Positions 27,212 through 36,207 of a stretch of DNA of 64,000 nucleotides are shown piece after piece. The notes under the pieces are model-generated. The model had not been told where the DNA came from and ran no database searches. It saw only the letters and a program-made list of their open reading frames with translations. How positions within the stretch are numbered: the stretch's first letter is position 1; every line of letters begins with the position of its first letter. A program made the position numbers and the translations under genes. Source of the DNA: Euhalothece natronophila Z-M001 (GTDB lineage: Bacteria > Cyanobacteriota > Cyanobacteriia > Cyanobacteriales > Rubidibacteraceae); NCBI RefSeq assembly GCF_007904085.1, contig NZ_CP042326.1:310001-374000 (forward strand). Direction: 5' to 3'.

Positions 27212-27778
27212 ATGACGAAACGTCGCTCCTATCCTACAGACTTAACTGATGCCGAATGGGAAATTGTTGAACCATTAATTCCTAAGCCCAAGCGTAGAGG
27301 TCCAAAAGCTAATGTTGATGTGCGAGAAGTCCTGAATGGGATCTTTTATTTCCTTCATGAAGGTTGTCAGTGGCGAGCTTTGCCTCAAGACTTGCCTCCT
27401 TGGACGACAGTATCCAATTATTTCCGTAAATGGCAGAGAAAAGGTATTTGGTCAAGGATACAACAAAAACTGCAATCGCGTCTGCGAGAAGAACAAGGAC
27501 GAAACCCTGAACCTAGCCCAGGCATTATCGATTCCCAGGAGCGTGAAGACTGGCGGAAAAAGGGGGAGGTGTATGGTTACGACGGAGGAAAACAAATCAA
27601 AGGTCGTAAACGACATATTTTGGTAGATTCTCAGGGATTGCTCCTAGCAGTTGTCGTTAGTGAAGCCAAGAGGCACCGAACGTGTTGGTGGAATGGCTCT
27701 TTTACTAGAAGTGGAATCCCAACTCCCCAACTTGTCTTTAATTTGGGTGGATGCTGGGTACCAAGGACCCAACTTTAG
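27212..27778 (+). CDS. IS5-family transposase, first reading frame
   Basis: N-terminal part of a DDE transposase: RRSYPTDLTDAEWEIVEPLIP (DUF4096-like start), GCQWRALP, and the first catalytic Asp in GIIDSQ, then GGKQIKGRKRHILVD. Homology ends at about 27675, where the reading shifts to the next frame; the codons after that are not transposase-like. I chose ATG 27212, at which relatives usually begin; ATG 27191 adds seven residues. Removing one C at 27676/27677 would join both parts into one frame. Confidence 0.85.
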   Translation: MTKRRSYPTDLTDAEWEIVEPLIPKPKRRGPKANVDVREVLNGIFYFLHEGCQWRALPQDLPPWTTVSNYFRKWQRKGIWSRIQQKLQSRLREEQGRNPEPSPGIIDSQEREDWRKKGEVYGYDGGKQIKGRKRHILVDSQGLLLAVVVSEAKRHRTCWWNGSFTRSGIPTPQLVFNLGGCWVPRTQL

Positions 27779-28007
27779 CAGGGCAGTCGAGAAGTTAACT
27801 CAAGCCCAAGTAGAAGTTGTCAAACGTTCGAGTAAAGCGTTTGAGGTTCTTCCTCGACGATGGGTGGTGGAAAGAACCTTTGCTTGGCTGGTTCAAAATC
27901 GACGCTTAGTTATTGATTCAGAGAAATTACCAGAAATCAGTGAAGCTCTCATCAAAGTAGCCATGACTCGCCTGATGTTAAAACGGTTAGCTATGTTTTC
28001 AGCTTAG
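27651..28007 (+). CDS. IS5-family transposase, second reading frame
   Basis: C-terminal part with the second catalytic Asp in WVDAGYQG and the Glu in RWVVERTFAWLVQNRRLV. Homology starts at about ERVGGMALLLE (27680). It has no convincing start of its own, so it would be made by frameshifting or not at all. I see no classic slippery heptamer in the overlap, so mutation is as likely as programmed shifting. Confidence 0.82.
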   Translation: MSLVKPRGTERVGGMALLLEVESQLPNLSLIWVDAGYQGPNFSRAVEKLTQAQVEVVKRSSKAFEVLPRRWVVERTFAWLVQNRRLVIDSEKLPEISEALIKVAMTRLMLKRLAMFSA

Positions 28008-28036
28008 TCTTAAGGTTTATTTTAGGAACAGTCTCT

Positions 28037-28067
28037 TAGTCATTGGTTTACAAAGGACAAACAACAT
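28037..28067. repeat. Heptamer-repeat cluster, right half of the split palindrome
   Basis: TAGTCATTGGTTTAC followed by AAAGGACAAACAAC. It mirrors the left half at 27021-27087. Close copies stand at 61711 and in part at 59312. Confidence 0.7.
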
Positions 28068-28071
28068 AATA

Positions 28072-28914
28072 TTATTTAATATCTTGGTATAATTGGGAGA
28101 CTTTATTTTGATACTCCTCTTCGGTGAGAATGCCATTATCTCGCGCTTCTTTTAATTTTTGCTTTTTCGAGAGTTTTTCGCGTACAGCATTTTCAATAGA
28201 TTGTAATTTCGCTTCATATTCATCCGCATCTAAAATGCCAGATGTAAAGGCTTCTTGTAATTGATTACTTTTCTCTTCAATTAATAACTCAATTTCTCGT
28301 TCATCAATTTTGTCTTCTAAATTCTCTTTTTTCTTTTCAAATTCTTCTTGACTGATAATATCTTTTTGTAACGCCTGTTTTAATTGATCAATTTCTTCTT
28401 TGATTTCAGCAATTGCCTGCGATCGCGCGGTAGAATAGGCACTAACATCCACAGTTTGCTTACTAGCGGCGGACTCCTCAAAATTAGAAGAAGATTCGGG
28501 GGAAATACTAACTCGTTGTAAATTGAGATTTTCTTGTAAATGACGAATTAAATCTCGTTCTAAAACTAACGCCCAACTTGCGCCAGCAAACCCCGTAAAA
28601 ATGGTAAAACCTCCTGTAAACATGGCGGTAAATCCAGCGCCAGCAATATTTCTAACCCATTTTCCCACTCGCGTCTCGATAATAAATTCTCTCGCAGTAG
28701 TCGGGTTACTCGACCAATAAATATTCACCTTAAATGCTAAATTAGTACCAAAGATAGTTCTTAGAAAGCCTGTTTTTGCGGCTTGGACAAGATAAACATC
28801 TCCCGTTTGAGTGCTGTCCACTTCATATTCCTTTTCTTTGAACCAGACAATAACATCACGATAGACTTTTGATAGGGTTTCTTGGTCACTGGCAATAAAA
28901 TAGTGTTTGGTCAT
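28072..28914 (-). CDS. Protein with C-terminal SHOCT-like triple repeat
   Basis: 280 aa, function unknown. Residues 1-135 form a globular part with a hydrophobic glycine-rich stretch (about 88-118, AGAGFTAMFTGGFTIFTGFAGASW), possibly membrane-embedded. After a Ser-rich linker the last 110 residues hold three charged helical-hairpin repeats with a shared pattern: QKDIISQEEFEKKKENL, TSGILDADEYEAKLQSI and DNGILTEEEYQNKVSQL. This (n)GI-L-(S/T/D)-xEEY/F pattern is the SHOCT module usually found once at protein C-termini. Confidence 0.65.
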   Translation of the reverse strand: MTKHYFIASDQETLSKVYRDVIVWFKEKEYEVDSTQTGDVYLVQAAKTGFLRTIFGTNLAFKVNIYWSSNPTTAREFIIETRVGKWVRNIAGAGFTAMFTGGFTIFTGFAGASWALVLERDLIRHLQENLNLQRVSISPESSSNFEESAASKQTVDVSAYSTARSQAIAEIKEEIDQLKQALQKDIISQEEFEKKKENLEDKIDEREIELLIEEKSNQLQEAFTSGILDADEYEAKLQSIENAVREKLSKKQKLKEARDNGILTEEEYQNKVSQLYQDIK

Positions 28915-28987
28915 AATACCCCTCCTGAGGCGAGGTTTGCTTTGAGGTTGCTATGTTAATAATATCCTTGATTTCCCAACACTTACT

Positions 28988-30529
28988 ATGAAGCCAACCG
29001 AACAAATCCTTTCGCAACTGACGGGTGATCCCTTAACAGGCTTACGAAAAGCCGATCAAATGTGGTCGCGTCTGAGACAGAATGATCATGAAATCCCGCA
29101 AGTGGTAACAACGGCTACAGAAAATTTAGCTGGTTGTGAATTTGATGTTCTTATCTGTGGTGGCACCTTGGGCATCTTACTAGCCACAGGATTACAACAA
29201 CGGGGCTTTAAAGTGGGGGTTTTAGAACGAGGAATTTTGCGCGGACGGGAACAAGAATGGAATATCTCTCGTCAGGAACTACTAGAACTTGTGGAACTAG
29301 GGCTTTTTAGTGAGGAAGAATTAGAAAGCGCGATCGCGTCTGGTTATAATCCCGGTCGTGTCGCTTTTCATCAGGGGATTGAACTTTGGGTAAATGATGT
29401 CCTTAACATTGGCGTTGATCCTGTAATTCTCCTTGATCTCTTCAAACAAAAATTCCTCAACCTCGGCGGAACATTACTGGAAAAAACTGCTTTTGCTAGT
29501 GCCACAGTTCATCCCAATGGCGTGAATCTTCAAACCCATGAAACCACCCTCACCACAAGACTCTTAGTGGATGCTATGGGGCATTTTTCCCCGATTGTGA
29601 AGCAAGCTAGGGGAGGGGAAAAACCAGACGGAACTTGTGTAGTGGTAGGGAGTTGCGCTGATGGCTATTCTAAGAACGAAACAGGGGATTTAATCACTTC
29701 CTTTACCCCCATTCAAAATCAATGTCAGTATTTTTGGGAGGCTTTTCCAGCCAAAGATGGACGCACCACTTATTTATTCTCCTATCTCGATGCCGATCCT
29801 GCTCGTCCCAGTTTAGAATTTTTTATGGATGAATACTTCCGCCTATTACCTGAGTATCAACAGGTGGAACTTTCCCAGCTAGACTTTAAACGGGTATTAT
29901 TTGGCTTCTTCCCTGCTTACCGCAAAAGCCCGTTACGAGTCCCCTGGTCACGCATTCTTCCTGTGGGAGATAGTAGTGGCATTCAATCACCTGTGAGTTT
30001 TGGCGGATTTGGGGCAATGATTCGGCATCTTTCTCGACTCACTTATGGCGTTACAGAAGCCTTAAATGCGGATACCCTTTCCCGACAAGATTTAGCCTTA
30101 TTACAACCCTATCAGCCTAATATCTCTGTAACATGGCTATTTCAACGTACAATGAGTGTCGGAGTCAATCAAGAACTGTCACCCAACCAAATTAATGATC
30201 TCCTCAGTGGGGTATTTACTGCTATGAATGAGTTAGGAGAGGATGTTCTCAAGCCATTTTTGCAAGATGTGGTGAGGTTTTCAGGATTGACCCAAACTTT
30301 AGCCTTAACTTCTGTGAAGCGACCTGAGATTGTTTTTCCTGTCATTCCACAAGTGGGGATTCCGCCCTTATTAGATTGGTTAGTTCATTATGTGAATTTA
30401 GGGCTGTATAGTGGTTTATTTCCCCTCAGTAAGCCCTTTGTCTCTTCCCTTAAGAATCTTTCCCCCAAACAGCAATATCGCCTGAAACGGTTAATTGAGG
30501 CTTGGCAATATGGATCAGGACAGGATTAG
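28988..30529 (+). CDS. cruP: Lycopene cyclase-like flavoprotein, CruP type
   Basis: 513 aa. FAD-binding Rossmann start FDVLICGGTLGILLATGLQQRGFKVGVLERG (from about residue 52), then WNISRQELLELVELGLFSEEEL, a block I associate with the CruA/CruP family of carotenoid cyclases, and a later GDSSGIQSPVSFGGFG. Length fits CruP better than the longer CruA. CruA has lycopene cyclase activity; CruP has little and has been linked to oxidative stress in plants. Its end overlaps the start of the giant kinase gene by 20 bases. Confidence 0.7.
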   Translation: MKPTEQILSQLTGDPLTGLRKADQMWSRLRQNDHEIPQVVTTATENLAGCEFDVLICGGTLGILLATGLQQRGFKVGVLERGILRGREQEWNISRQELLELVELGLFSEEELESAIASGYNPGRVAFHQGIELWVNDVLNIGVDPVILLDLFKQKFLNLGGTLLEKTAFASATVHPNGVNLQTHETTLTTRLLVDAMGHFSPIVKQARGGEKPDGTCVVVGSCADGYSKNETGDLITSFTPIQNQCQYFWEAFPAKDGRTTYLFSYLDADPARPSLEFFMDEYFRLLPEYQQVELSQLDFKRVLFGFFPAYRKSPLRVPWSRILPVGDSSGIQSPVSFGGFGAMIRHLSRLTYGVTEALNADTLSRQDLALLQPYQPNISVTWLFQRTMSVGVNQELSPNQINDLLSGVFTAMNELGEDVLKPFLQDVVRFSGLTQTLALTSVKRPEIVFPVIPQVGIPPLLDWLVHYVNLGLYSGLFPLSKPFVSSLKNLSPKQQYRLKRLIEAWQYGSGQD

Positions 30530-33500
30530 TAAGCTGATGAATAAAGGATTGTCAGGATACACCATTCAGGAAACGATCGCGCAACGAACTCATACTATTA
30601 TTTTCCGTGGTATTCGAGAAACTGACCAACAGCCAGTGATTATTAAACGCCTAAAAGCAGATAATCCTGACTTAAAACAGATTCAGCGACTACAACATGA
30701 ATATGAAGTAACCAAAAACCTTGATGATGAAGGAGTCGTAAAAAGTTATAGCCTTGAACCTGATGGCAATAGTTTGGCTCTCATTTTAGAAGATTTTGGC
30801 GGTCAATCCTTATCCGAATATCTTTTGGGTTATGAGCTTCCCTTAGCAGAATTTTTCCACCTTGCTATCCAGCTAGCAGATATCCTCGCCCAACTCCATC
30901 CCCTTCCCCTCATTCATAAAGATATCAAACCTAGTAACATCATTATCAATCCTGAAACCCAACAGGTCAAACTAACCGACTTTAATCTTGCTATCCAAGC
31001 CCCTTTTGAATACCCATCTGCCCAACATCCAAATACGATCATGGGGACACTTGCTTATATTTCCCCAGAACAAACGGGACGGATGAATTGTTATCTCGAC
31101 CATCGCAGCGATTTATATTCTCTTGGGGTGACTTTTTATGAAATGCTCACAGGGCAATTACCCTTTACCAGCGCTAACCCCTTAGAGTTAATTCATGCCC
31201 ACTTAGCAGAGTCTCCAGTTCCTCCTCATCATCACCGTTCAATTCCCCTTGCCCTATCTCATCTTATCCTGAAGATGTTAGCGAAAAAAGCGGATGAGGG
31301 CTATCAAACGGCAACAGGATTAAAGTATGATTTAGAACGCTGCTGGCAACAATGGGAAGAACAGGGGGAGATGGAAACGTTTGAGTTAGGAACGCGCGAT
31401 CGCGCCTCTGCTCTCATTATCCCTCAAAAACTCTACGGAAGAGAGGCAGAAGTACAAGCCCTACTCGATACCTTTACCCAAGTGAAAGCGGGAAATACCA
31501 CCGTTTTCATGATTTCGGGGTATGCAGGAATTGGCAAAACCTCCATTGTGCAGGAAGTGCGACCTTCTCTATTAGAAGCCCAAGGGCATTATCTTGGTGG
31601 CAAATTTGAGCAATTAAAACGAGATACCCCTTATTTAGCCATTACCCAAGCCTTTCAGGATGTCATCCGACAGTTACTCACTGAAAGTGAAGAAAAATTA
31701 AGCAGTTGGCGAGAGCAAATTCAAGCTACTTTAGGAAATAATGGTCAAGTAATCATTGATCTCATTCCAGAAGTAGAATTACTAATTGGAGAACAGCCGT
31801 CAGTTCCTACCCTAGAAGGAGAAGCGGCTCGAAATCGTTTCCATCAAGTTTTTCGGGATTTTGTGAAAGGGTTATGTCAACAGCCGCTGGTTTTATTCCT
31901 TGATGACTTACAATGGGCAGATTTTGCCTCTTTAGAATTACTCCAAGATTTACTCAGTGATGACACGATTCATTCTTTACTGGTAATTGGGGCTTATCGT
32001 AATAATGAAGTTCAAGCGACACATCCCCTTATTCCGACGTTAGACAAAATTGAAGCCCAGCCTCATCTCCAGTTTCAGGAAATTATTGTTACCCCTTTAA
32101 AACAGAATCAGGTACGAGAATTAATTAGTGATACCTTAAAAGGAAAAGCTGATGTAGAAAGCCTGGAACAACTGAATAATTTAGTTGTAGAGAAAACCCA
32201 AGGTAATCCTTTTTTTATTAATCAGTTTTTGAAAACACTACACGAAGAAGAATTACTAACTTATAGCCAACAGCACGATCAGTGGTTGTGGAATTTTGAA
32301 GTTATACAAGAAGTCGGGTTAAGTGATCTCAATTTAGTAGAGCTTCTGGTGAGAAATTTACAAAAATTGCCACCACCCACGATAGAAATCTTAAAAATTG
32401 CTTCTTGTCTCGGGAATCAGTTTACCTTAGAAGCCTTAGCGATCATTACTGAATCTTCTTTTTCACAGATTGAGAAAAAGCTCCAAATAGCTATAAAAAA
32501 AGGATTCCTTATTCCTAATAAAGAAAAAAATCATGATCTCACTTATCAATTTTTACATGATCGGATTCAGCAAGCGACTTATTCTTTAATTCCGCAAGAG
32601 CAAAAACAATTAACTCATTTGGATATTGGCAAAAAATTACTAAAAGAGACTGATCTTTCTCTAGATGATGAGAAACTTTTTATCATTGCTAATCAAATTA
32701 ACTGTGGACAAAACTTATTAACCAATCGTCAGGAAAAAGATGAGCTAGCAGAAATTAATTTAAAAGCAGGGAGAAAATCGAACGCAACCACAGCGTATCA
32801 CCTAGCAACATATTATTTAGAGTCAGCAGTTAATCTCTTAGATGAGGAAAGTTGGAATCGTCAGTATGACTTAACTTTAAATATTTATTTAGAGTTGGCT
32901 GAGAGTTACTATTTATTAGCTAATTTTGCCAAAGCCGTATCTTTTATAAGCATTGGAAAAGATCAAGCAAAAACAACCTTAGAACAAGTTAAATTTATCA
33001 AGATAGAAATTAAAATTAATTTAGCACAATCAGAATTTAATTTAGTATTAGAAAATGGTAGATATGTGCTAGAGAAGTTAGGGATTGATTTAGTTGAGTC
33101 TCCTCCCAAAATTACGAATATAGAGGAGCTAAAAAACTTACCGATTATGAATGATCCGTCTCTAATATTAGCGATGGAAATTCTTAATTTAATTTATGCT
33201 CCTGCTTGCTTTTCAGACAGCGCGATCGCGCTCCCAACGCTTTACACAATGCTTGATTTATCTCGAAACTATGGTAACTCCCTTAGCACGCCTTACGCTT
33301 ATGCAGTTTATGGAAATATAGTTGCTTGGATGTATCTAGATATTGAGTTGGGATATCAATTAGGTCAATTAGCATTAGAAATTGTTGATCAATTGCAAGC
33401 ACCAATTATTTCACCTCAAGTTAATGTTGCGGTTTATATTAATTTAGTTTATAAAAAGAGACATATTGAAGAAACAATTAATCCATTATTTAACTCAATC

Positions 33501-36206
33501 CAAAAATCTCTAGAATTTGGAAATATTGAATTTGCTTGCCATAATGCAAATTTTTATTGTGAACATATCTTAGCAGTAGGAAGAAATTTGACTCAAGTTC
33601 ACAAAGAACAAATTAAATATATCAACTTTATTGCCAGCGCTGAACAAAACCATCAACTCTATTTAAGCAAAATCAGCACTCAAACTGTTGCCAATTTAAT
33701 TGCTACCCCTGATCTCCAAGTCGAGTTAACAGGAAAATTCTTTTCTGAAGTAGAAGATAGTGAATATTTAATCAAAATTGATAATCGGATATTACTTTTT
33801 TATGTTAATTACTATAAAGCCTTTCTTTACTACTTACGGCGCGAGCCTGAGGAAGCAGCTTACTATTGTAAAACAGCATTAAACTACTCTGGTTTTATTA
33901 ATGCTCAATTTCTATTTACTGAGCATAACTTTTTCTATTCTTTAGCCCTTTTAGGTCAATACTCCTATGGTAGTGAAGAATTTTCCCAAGAAGATCAAAT
34001 ACAAGTAACAGAAAACCAAGAAGTAATGCAAACATGGGCTTACCACGCCCCCATGAATTTCCAATATCGCTACGAACTGGTAGAAGCAGAAAAAGCGCGA
34101 GTTTTGGGAGACACCTTACAAGCAATGGACTTATATGATGCTGCCATTGCAGGGGCAAAAGAAAACGGTTTTATTCAATATGTCGCCCTTGCCAATGAAC
34201 TCGCTGGAGCATTTTATTTAGAACTAGGACGAGGAAAAATTGCCCAAACTTATCTCGCAGAAGCCCATTATGCCTATCGCCGTTGGGGTGCAAATGCTAA
34301 AGTTAAACATTTAGAAAACCAATATCTTCAATTCCGCCTTGAACAAACTATTCCCCAACCGAAAATTAAAAAAGATATCAGCATTGATTCTACCACCAGT
34401 AGTGATACCCAAGATTTAGACTTAATGAGTATTATCAAGGCTTCTCAAAGTTTAGCTGCAGAAATTATCCTTGATGACTTATTAGGAAAATTAATTCAAA
34501 TTGTCGTAGAAAATGCGGGAGCGCAATTAGGTTACTTAATTTTAGAAAAAGAAGGTCAATTATATCTTGAAGCCTCTGCCCACAGTGAAGAAATTCATAG
34601 TTATCAGTCTCTACCCATTCAAAATAGCCAACAACTACCGCTTTCCATTATTAACTATGTGGTGCGAACCAAAGATAACGTCATTTTAGATGAAGCGACA
34701 ACCGAAGAATTATTTAGCCGCGATCCTTATATTACCAAAAATCAGCCCCAATCAGTTTTATGTACTCCCATTTTGAATCAAGGGGAATTATTAGGTCTCA
34801 TTTATTTAGAAAATAATTTAACGAGTAATGCCTTTACTGATGATCGTCTAGAAATCATTAATATCCTCTCCTCCCAAGCAGGAATTTCCATTAAAAATGC
34901 CATTCTTTATGAGGAAATGAAAACCCTCAATACTGACTTACAAGCCACTAAAGAAGCCCTCGCTGAATCCAATCGGAATTTAGAACAAAAAGTGCAAGAA
35001 CGCACCCAGAGTCTGTCTGAAACCTTAGAAGTCTTAAAAGCGACTCAAGCGGAATTAAAATTTGAAAATCGCCTCTTACGCAGTGAGGAAGACTTTTCTG
35101 AGTATGATTATCAAGTGGGGGGAAGTCTCCCCATGAATGCACCCACTTATGTGGTAAGAGCGGCCGATCGCTATCTTTATCAAGCCTTACAACAGGGAGA
35201 GTTTTGCTATATTCTCAATCCACGACAGATGGGGAAATCTAGTTTAATGATTCAAATGATGCACCATCTGAGAAATGAGGGTTGGGGTTGTGCGGCGGTA
35301 GATTTAACTCGCATTGGCAGTGAAGAGGTGACGCTGAATCAGTGGTATAAGGGGTTGGCGGTGGAGTTATGGAAAAACTTTGGCTTGTTGAGAAGCATTA
35401 ATTTGAAAAGTTGGTGGAATGAACAGTGGGAGTTATCCCCAGTGCAACGGTTTAGTCAGTTTTTAGAGGAAGTTGTGTTGGGATATGTAGAAGCGGAGAA
35501 AATTGTCATTTTTATTGATGAAGTGGATGCGGTATTAGGGTTAGATTTTTCGGTGAATGACTTTTTTGGCTTAATTCGGGCTTGTTATAATCAGCGTCGT
35601 CTTGATGAAACCTATCAACGGTTAACGTTTGTATTGTTAGGGGTAGCAACGCCATCAGATTTAATGTCCGATTTTCAAAGAACGCCCTTTAATATTGGTC
35701 GCCAGATTACCTTAAACGGGTTTAAGCAACATGAGGCGCAACCGTTGTTGGAGGGGTTAGCAGATCAGGTGAAAAATCCACAAACAGTGTTGAAGGCGGT
35801 GTTAAGTTGGACGAATGGACAGCCGTTTCTGACGCAGAAAATTTGTTGCTTGATTCGCAAGACTTCAGAGACAATTCCTTCGCAGCAAGAGGCGCAATGG
35901 GTAGCGCAGTTAGTAGAAGACAGGATTATTCACAATTGGGAAGCGCAAGATGAACCAGAACATTTAAGAACTGTGCGCGATCGCGTTTTAAATGCTTCCT
36001 CTCCCCGTGATCAAATTTTAGGTCTTTATCAGCAAATTTTAGAGCAAGGAAGTGTGACCGCCCAAGAAACCATAGCAGAGAAGGAATTACTTTTATCAGG
36101 ATTAGTCGAGAAAGAGGACGGTGATTTGCAAGTGAAAAACCGTATTTATGAAACAATTTTTAATCAGGATTGGGTACAAGAAAAAAGATTAAAACTTCAT
36201 TATTAA
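30510..36206 (+). CDS. Giant Hanks kinase / AAA ATPase / GAF protein with a second C-terminal ATPase domain
   Basis: About 1898 aa. Order: Ser/Thr kinase-like domain (about 15-285) with HKDIKPSN (136-143) and DFN (157-159) in place of HRD and DFG; AAA-16-type ATPase with Walker A GYAGIGKT (337-344) and Walker B LVLFLDDLQWAD (about 460); a long helical, TPR-like region; a GAF domain (about 1305-1470); a coiled coil (about 1470-1525); then an AAA_35-like ATPase with NPRQMGKSS (about 1570) and IVIFIDEVD (about 1664). Relatives usually end in a histidine kinase after the coiled coil. I chose ATG 30510; the gene overlaps cruP by 20 bases. Confidence 0.85.
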   Translation: MDQDRISKLMNKGLSGYTIQETIAQRTHTIIFRGIRETDQQPVIIKRLKADNPDLKQIQRLQHEYEVTKNLDDEGVVKSYSLEPDGNSLALILEDFGGQSLSEYLLGYELPLAEFFHLAIQLADILAQLHPLPLIHKDIKPSNIIINPETQQVKLTDFNLAIQAPFEYPSAQHPNTIMGTLAYISPEQTGRMNCYLDHRSDLYSLGVTFYEMLTGQLPFTSANPLELIHAHLAESPVPPHHHRSIPLALSHLILKMLAKKADEGYQTATGLKYDLERCWQQWEEQGEMETFELGTRDRASALIIPQKLYGREAEVQALLDTFTQVKAGNTTVFMISGYAGIGKTSIVQEVRPSLLEAQGHYLGGKFEQLKRDTPYLAITQAFQDVIRQLLTESEEKLSSWREQIQATLGNNGQVIIDLIPEVELLIGEQPSVPTLEGEAARNRFHQVFRDFVKGLCQQPLVLFLDDLQWADFASLELLQDLLSDDTIHSLLVIGAYRNNEVQATHPLIPTLDKIEAQPHLQFQEIIVTPLKQNQVRELISDTLKGKADVESLEQLNNLVVEKTQGNPFFINQFLKTLHEEELLTYSQQHDQWLWNFEVIQEVGLSDLNLVELLVRNLQKLPPPTIEILKIASCLGNQFTLEALAIITESSFSQIEKKLQIAIKKGFLIPNKEKNHDLTYQFLHDRIQQATYSLIPQEQKQLTHLDIGKKLLKETDLSLDDEKLFIIANQINCGQNLLTNRQEKDELAEINLKAGRKSNATTAYHLATYYLESAVNLLDEESWNRQYDLTLNIYLELAESYYLLANFAKAVSFISIGKDQAKTTLEQVKFIKIEIKINLAQSEFNLVLENGRYVLEKLGIDLVESPPKITNIEELKNLPIMNDPSLILAMEILNLIYAPACFSDSAIALPTLYTMLDLSRNYGNSLSTPYAYAVYGNIVAWMYLDIELGYQLGQLALEIVDQLQAPIISPQVNVAVYINLVYKKRHIEETINPLFNSIQKSLEFGNIEFACHNANFYCEHILAVGRNLTQVHKEQIKYINFIASAEQNHQLYLSKISTQTVANLIATPDLQVELTGKFFSEVEDSEYLIKIDNRILLFYVNYYKAFLYYLRREPEEAAYYCKTALNYSGFINAQFLFTEHNFFYSLALLGQYSYGSEEFSQEDQIQVTENQEVMQTWAYHAPMNFQYRYELVEAEKARVLGDTLQAMDLYDAAIAGAKENGFIQYVALANELAGAFYLELGRGKIAQTYLAEAHYAYRRWGANAKVKHLENQYLQFRLEQTIPQPKIKKDISIDSTTSSDTQDLDLMSIIKASQSLAAEIILDDLLGKLIQIVVENAGAQLGYLILEKEGQLYLEASAHSEEIHSYQSLPIQNSQQLPLSIINYVVRTKDNVILDEATTEELFSRDPYITKNQPQSVLCTPILNQGELLGLIYLENNLTSNAFTDDRLEIINILSSQAGISIKNAILYEEMKTLNTDLQATKEALAESNRNLEQKVQERTQSLSETLEVLKATQAELKFENRLLRSEEDFSEYDYQVGGSLPMNAPTYVVRAADRYLYQALQQGEFCYILNPRQMGKSSLMIQMMHHLRNEGWGCAAVDLTRIGSEEVTLNQWYKGLAVELWKNFGLLRSINLKSWWNEQWELSPVQRFSQFLEEVVLGYVEAEKIVIFIDEVDAVLGLDFSVNDFFGLIRACYNQRRLDETYQRLTFVLLGVATPSDLMSDFQRTPFNIGRQITLNGFKQHEAQPLLEGLADQVKNPQTVLKAVLSWTNGQPFLTQKICCLIRKTSETIPSQQEAQWVAQLVEDRIIHNWEAQDEPEHLRTVRDRVLNASSPRDQILGLYQQILEQGSVTAQETIAEKELLLSGLVEKEDGDLQVKNRIYETIFNQDWVQEKRLKLHY

Positions 36207-36207
36207 A

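Larger units (their letters stand above)
27088..28036 (+). mobile_element. IS5-family insertion sequence (IS427-like)
   Basis: A 949-base element with terminal inverted repeats AGAGACTGTTCCTAAA / TTTAGGAACAGTCTCT and TA at both flanks, consistent with a TA duplication inside CTAG. IS5-family members of the IS427 group use TA/CTAG targets and often have a two-frame transposase, as here. It sits in the middle of a heptamer-repeat palindrome between two convergent genes and disrupts no coding frame. Confidence 0.88.
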
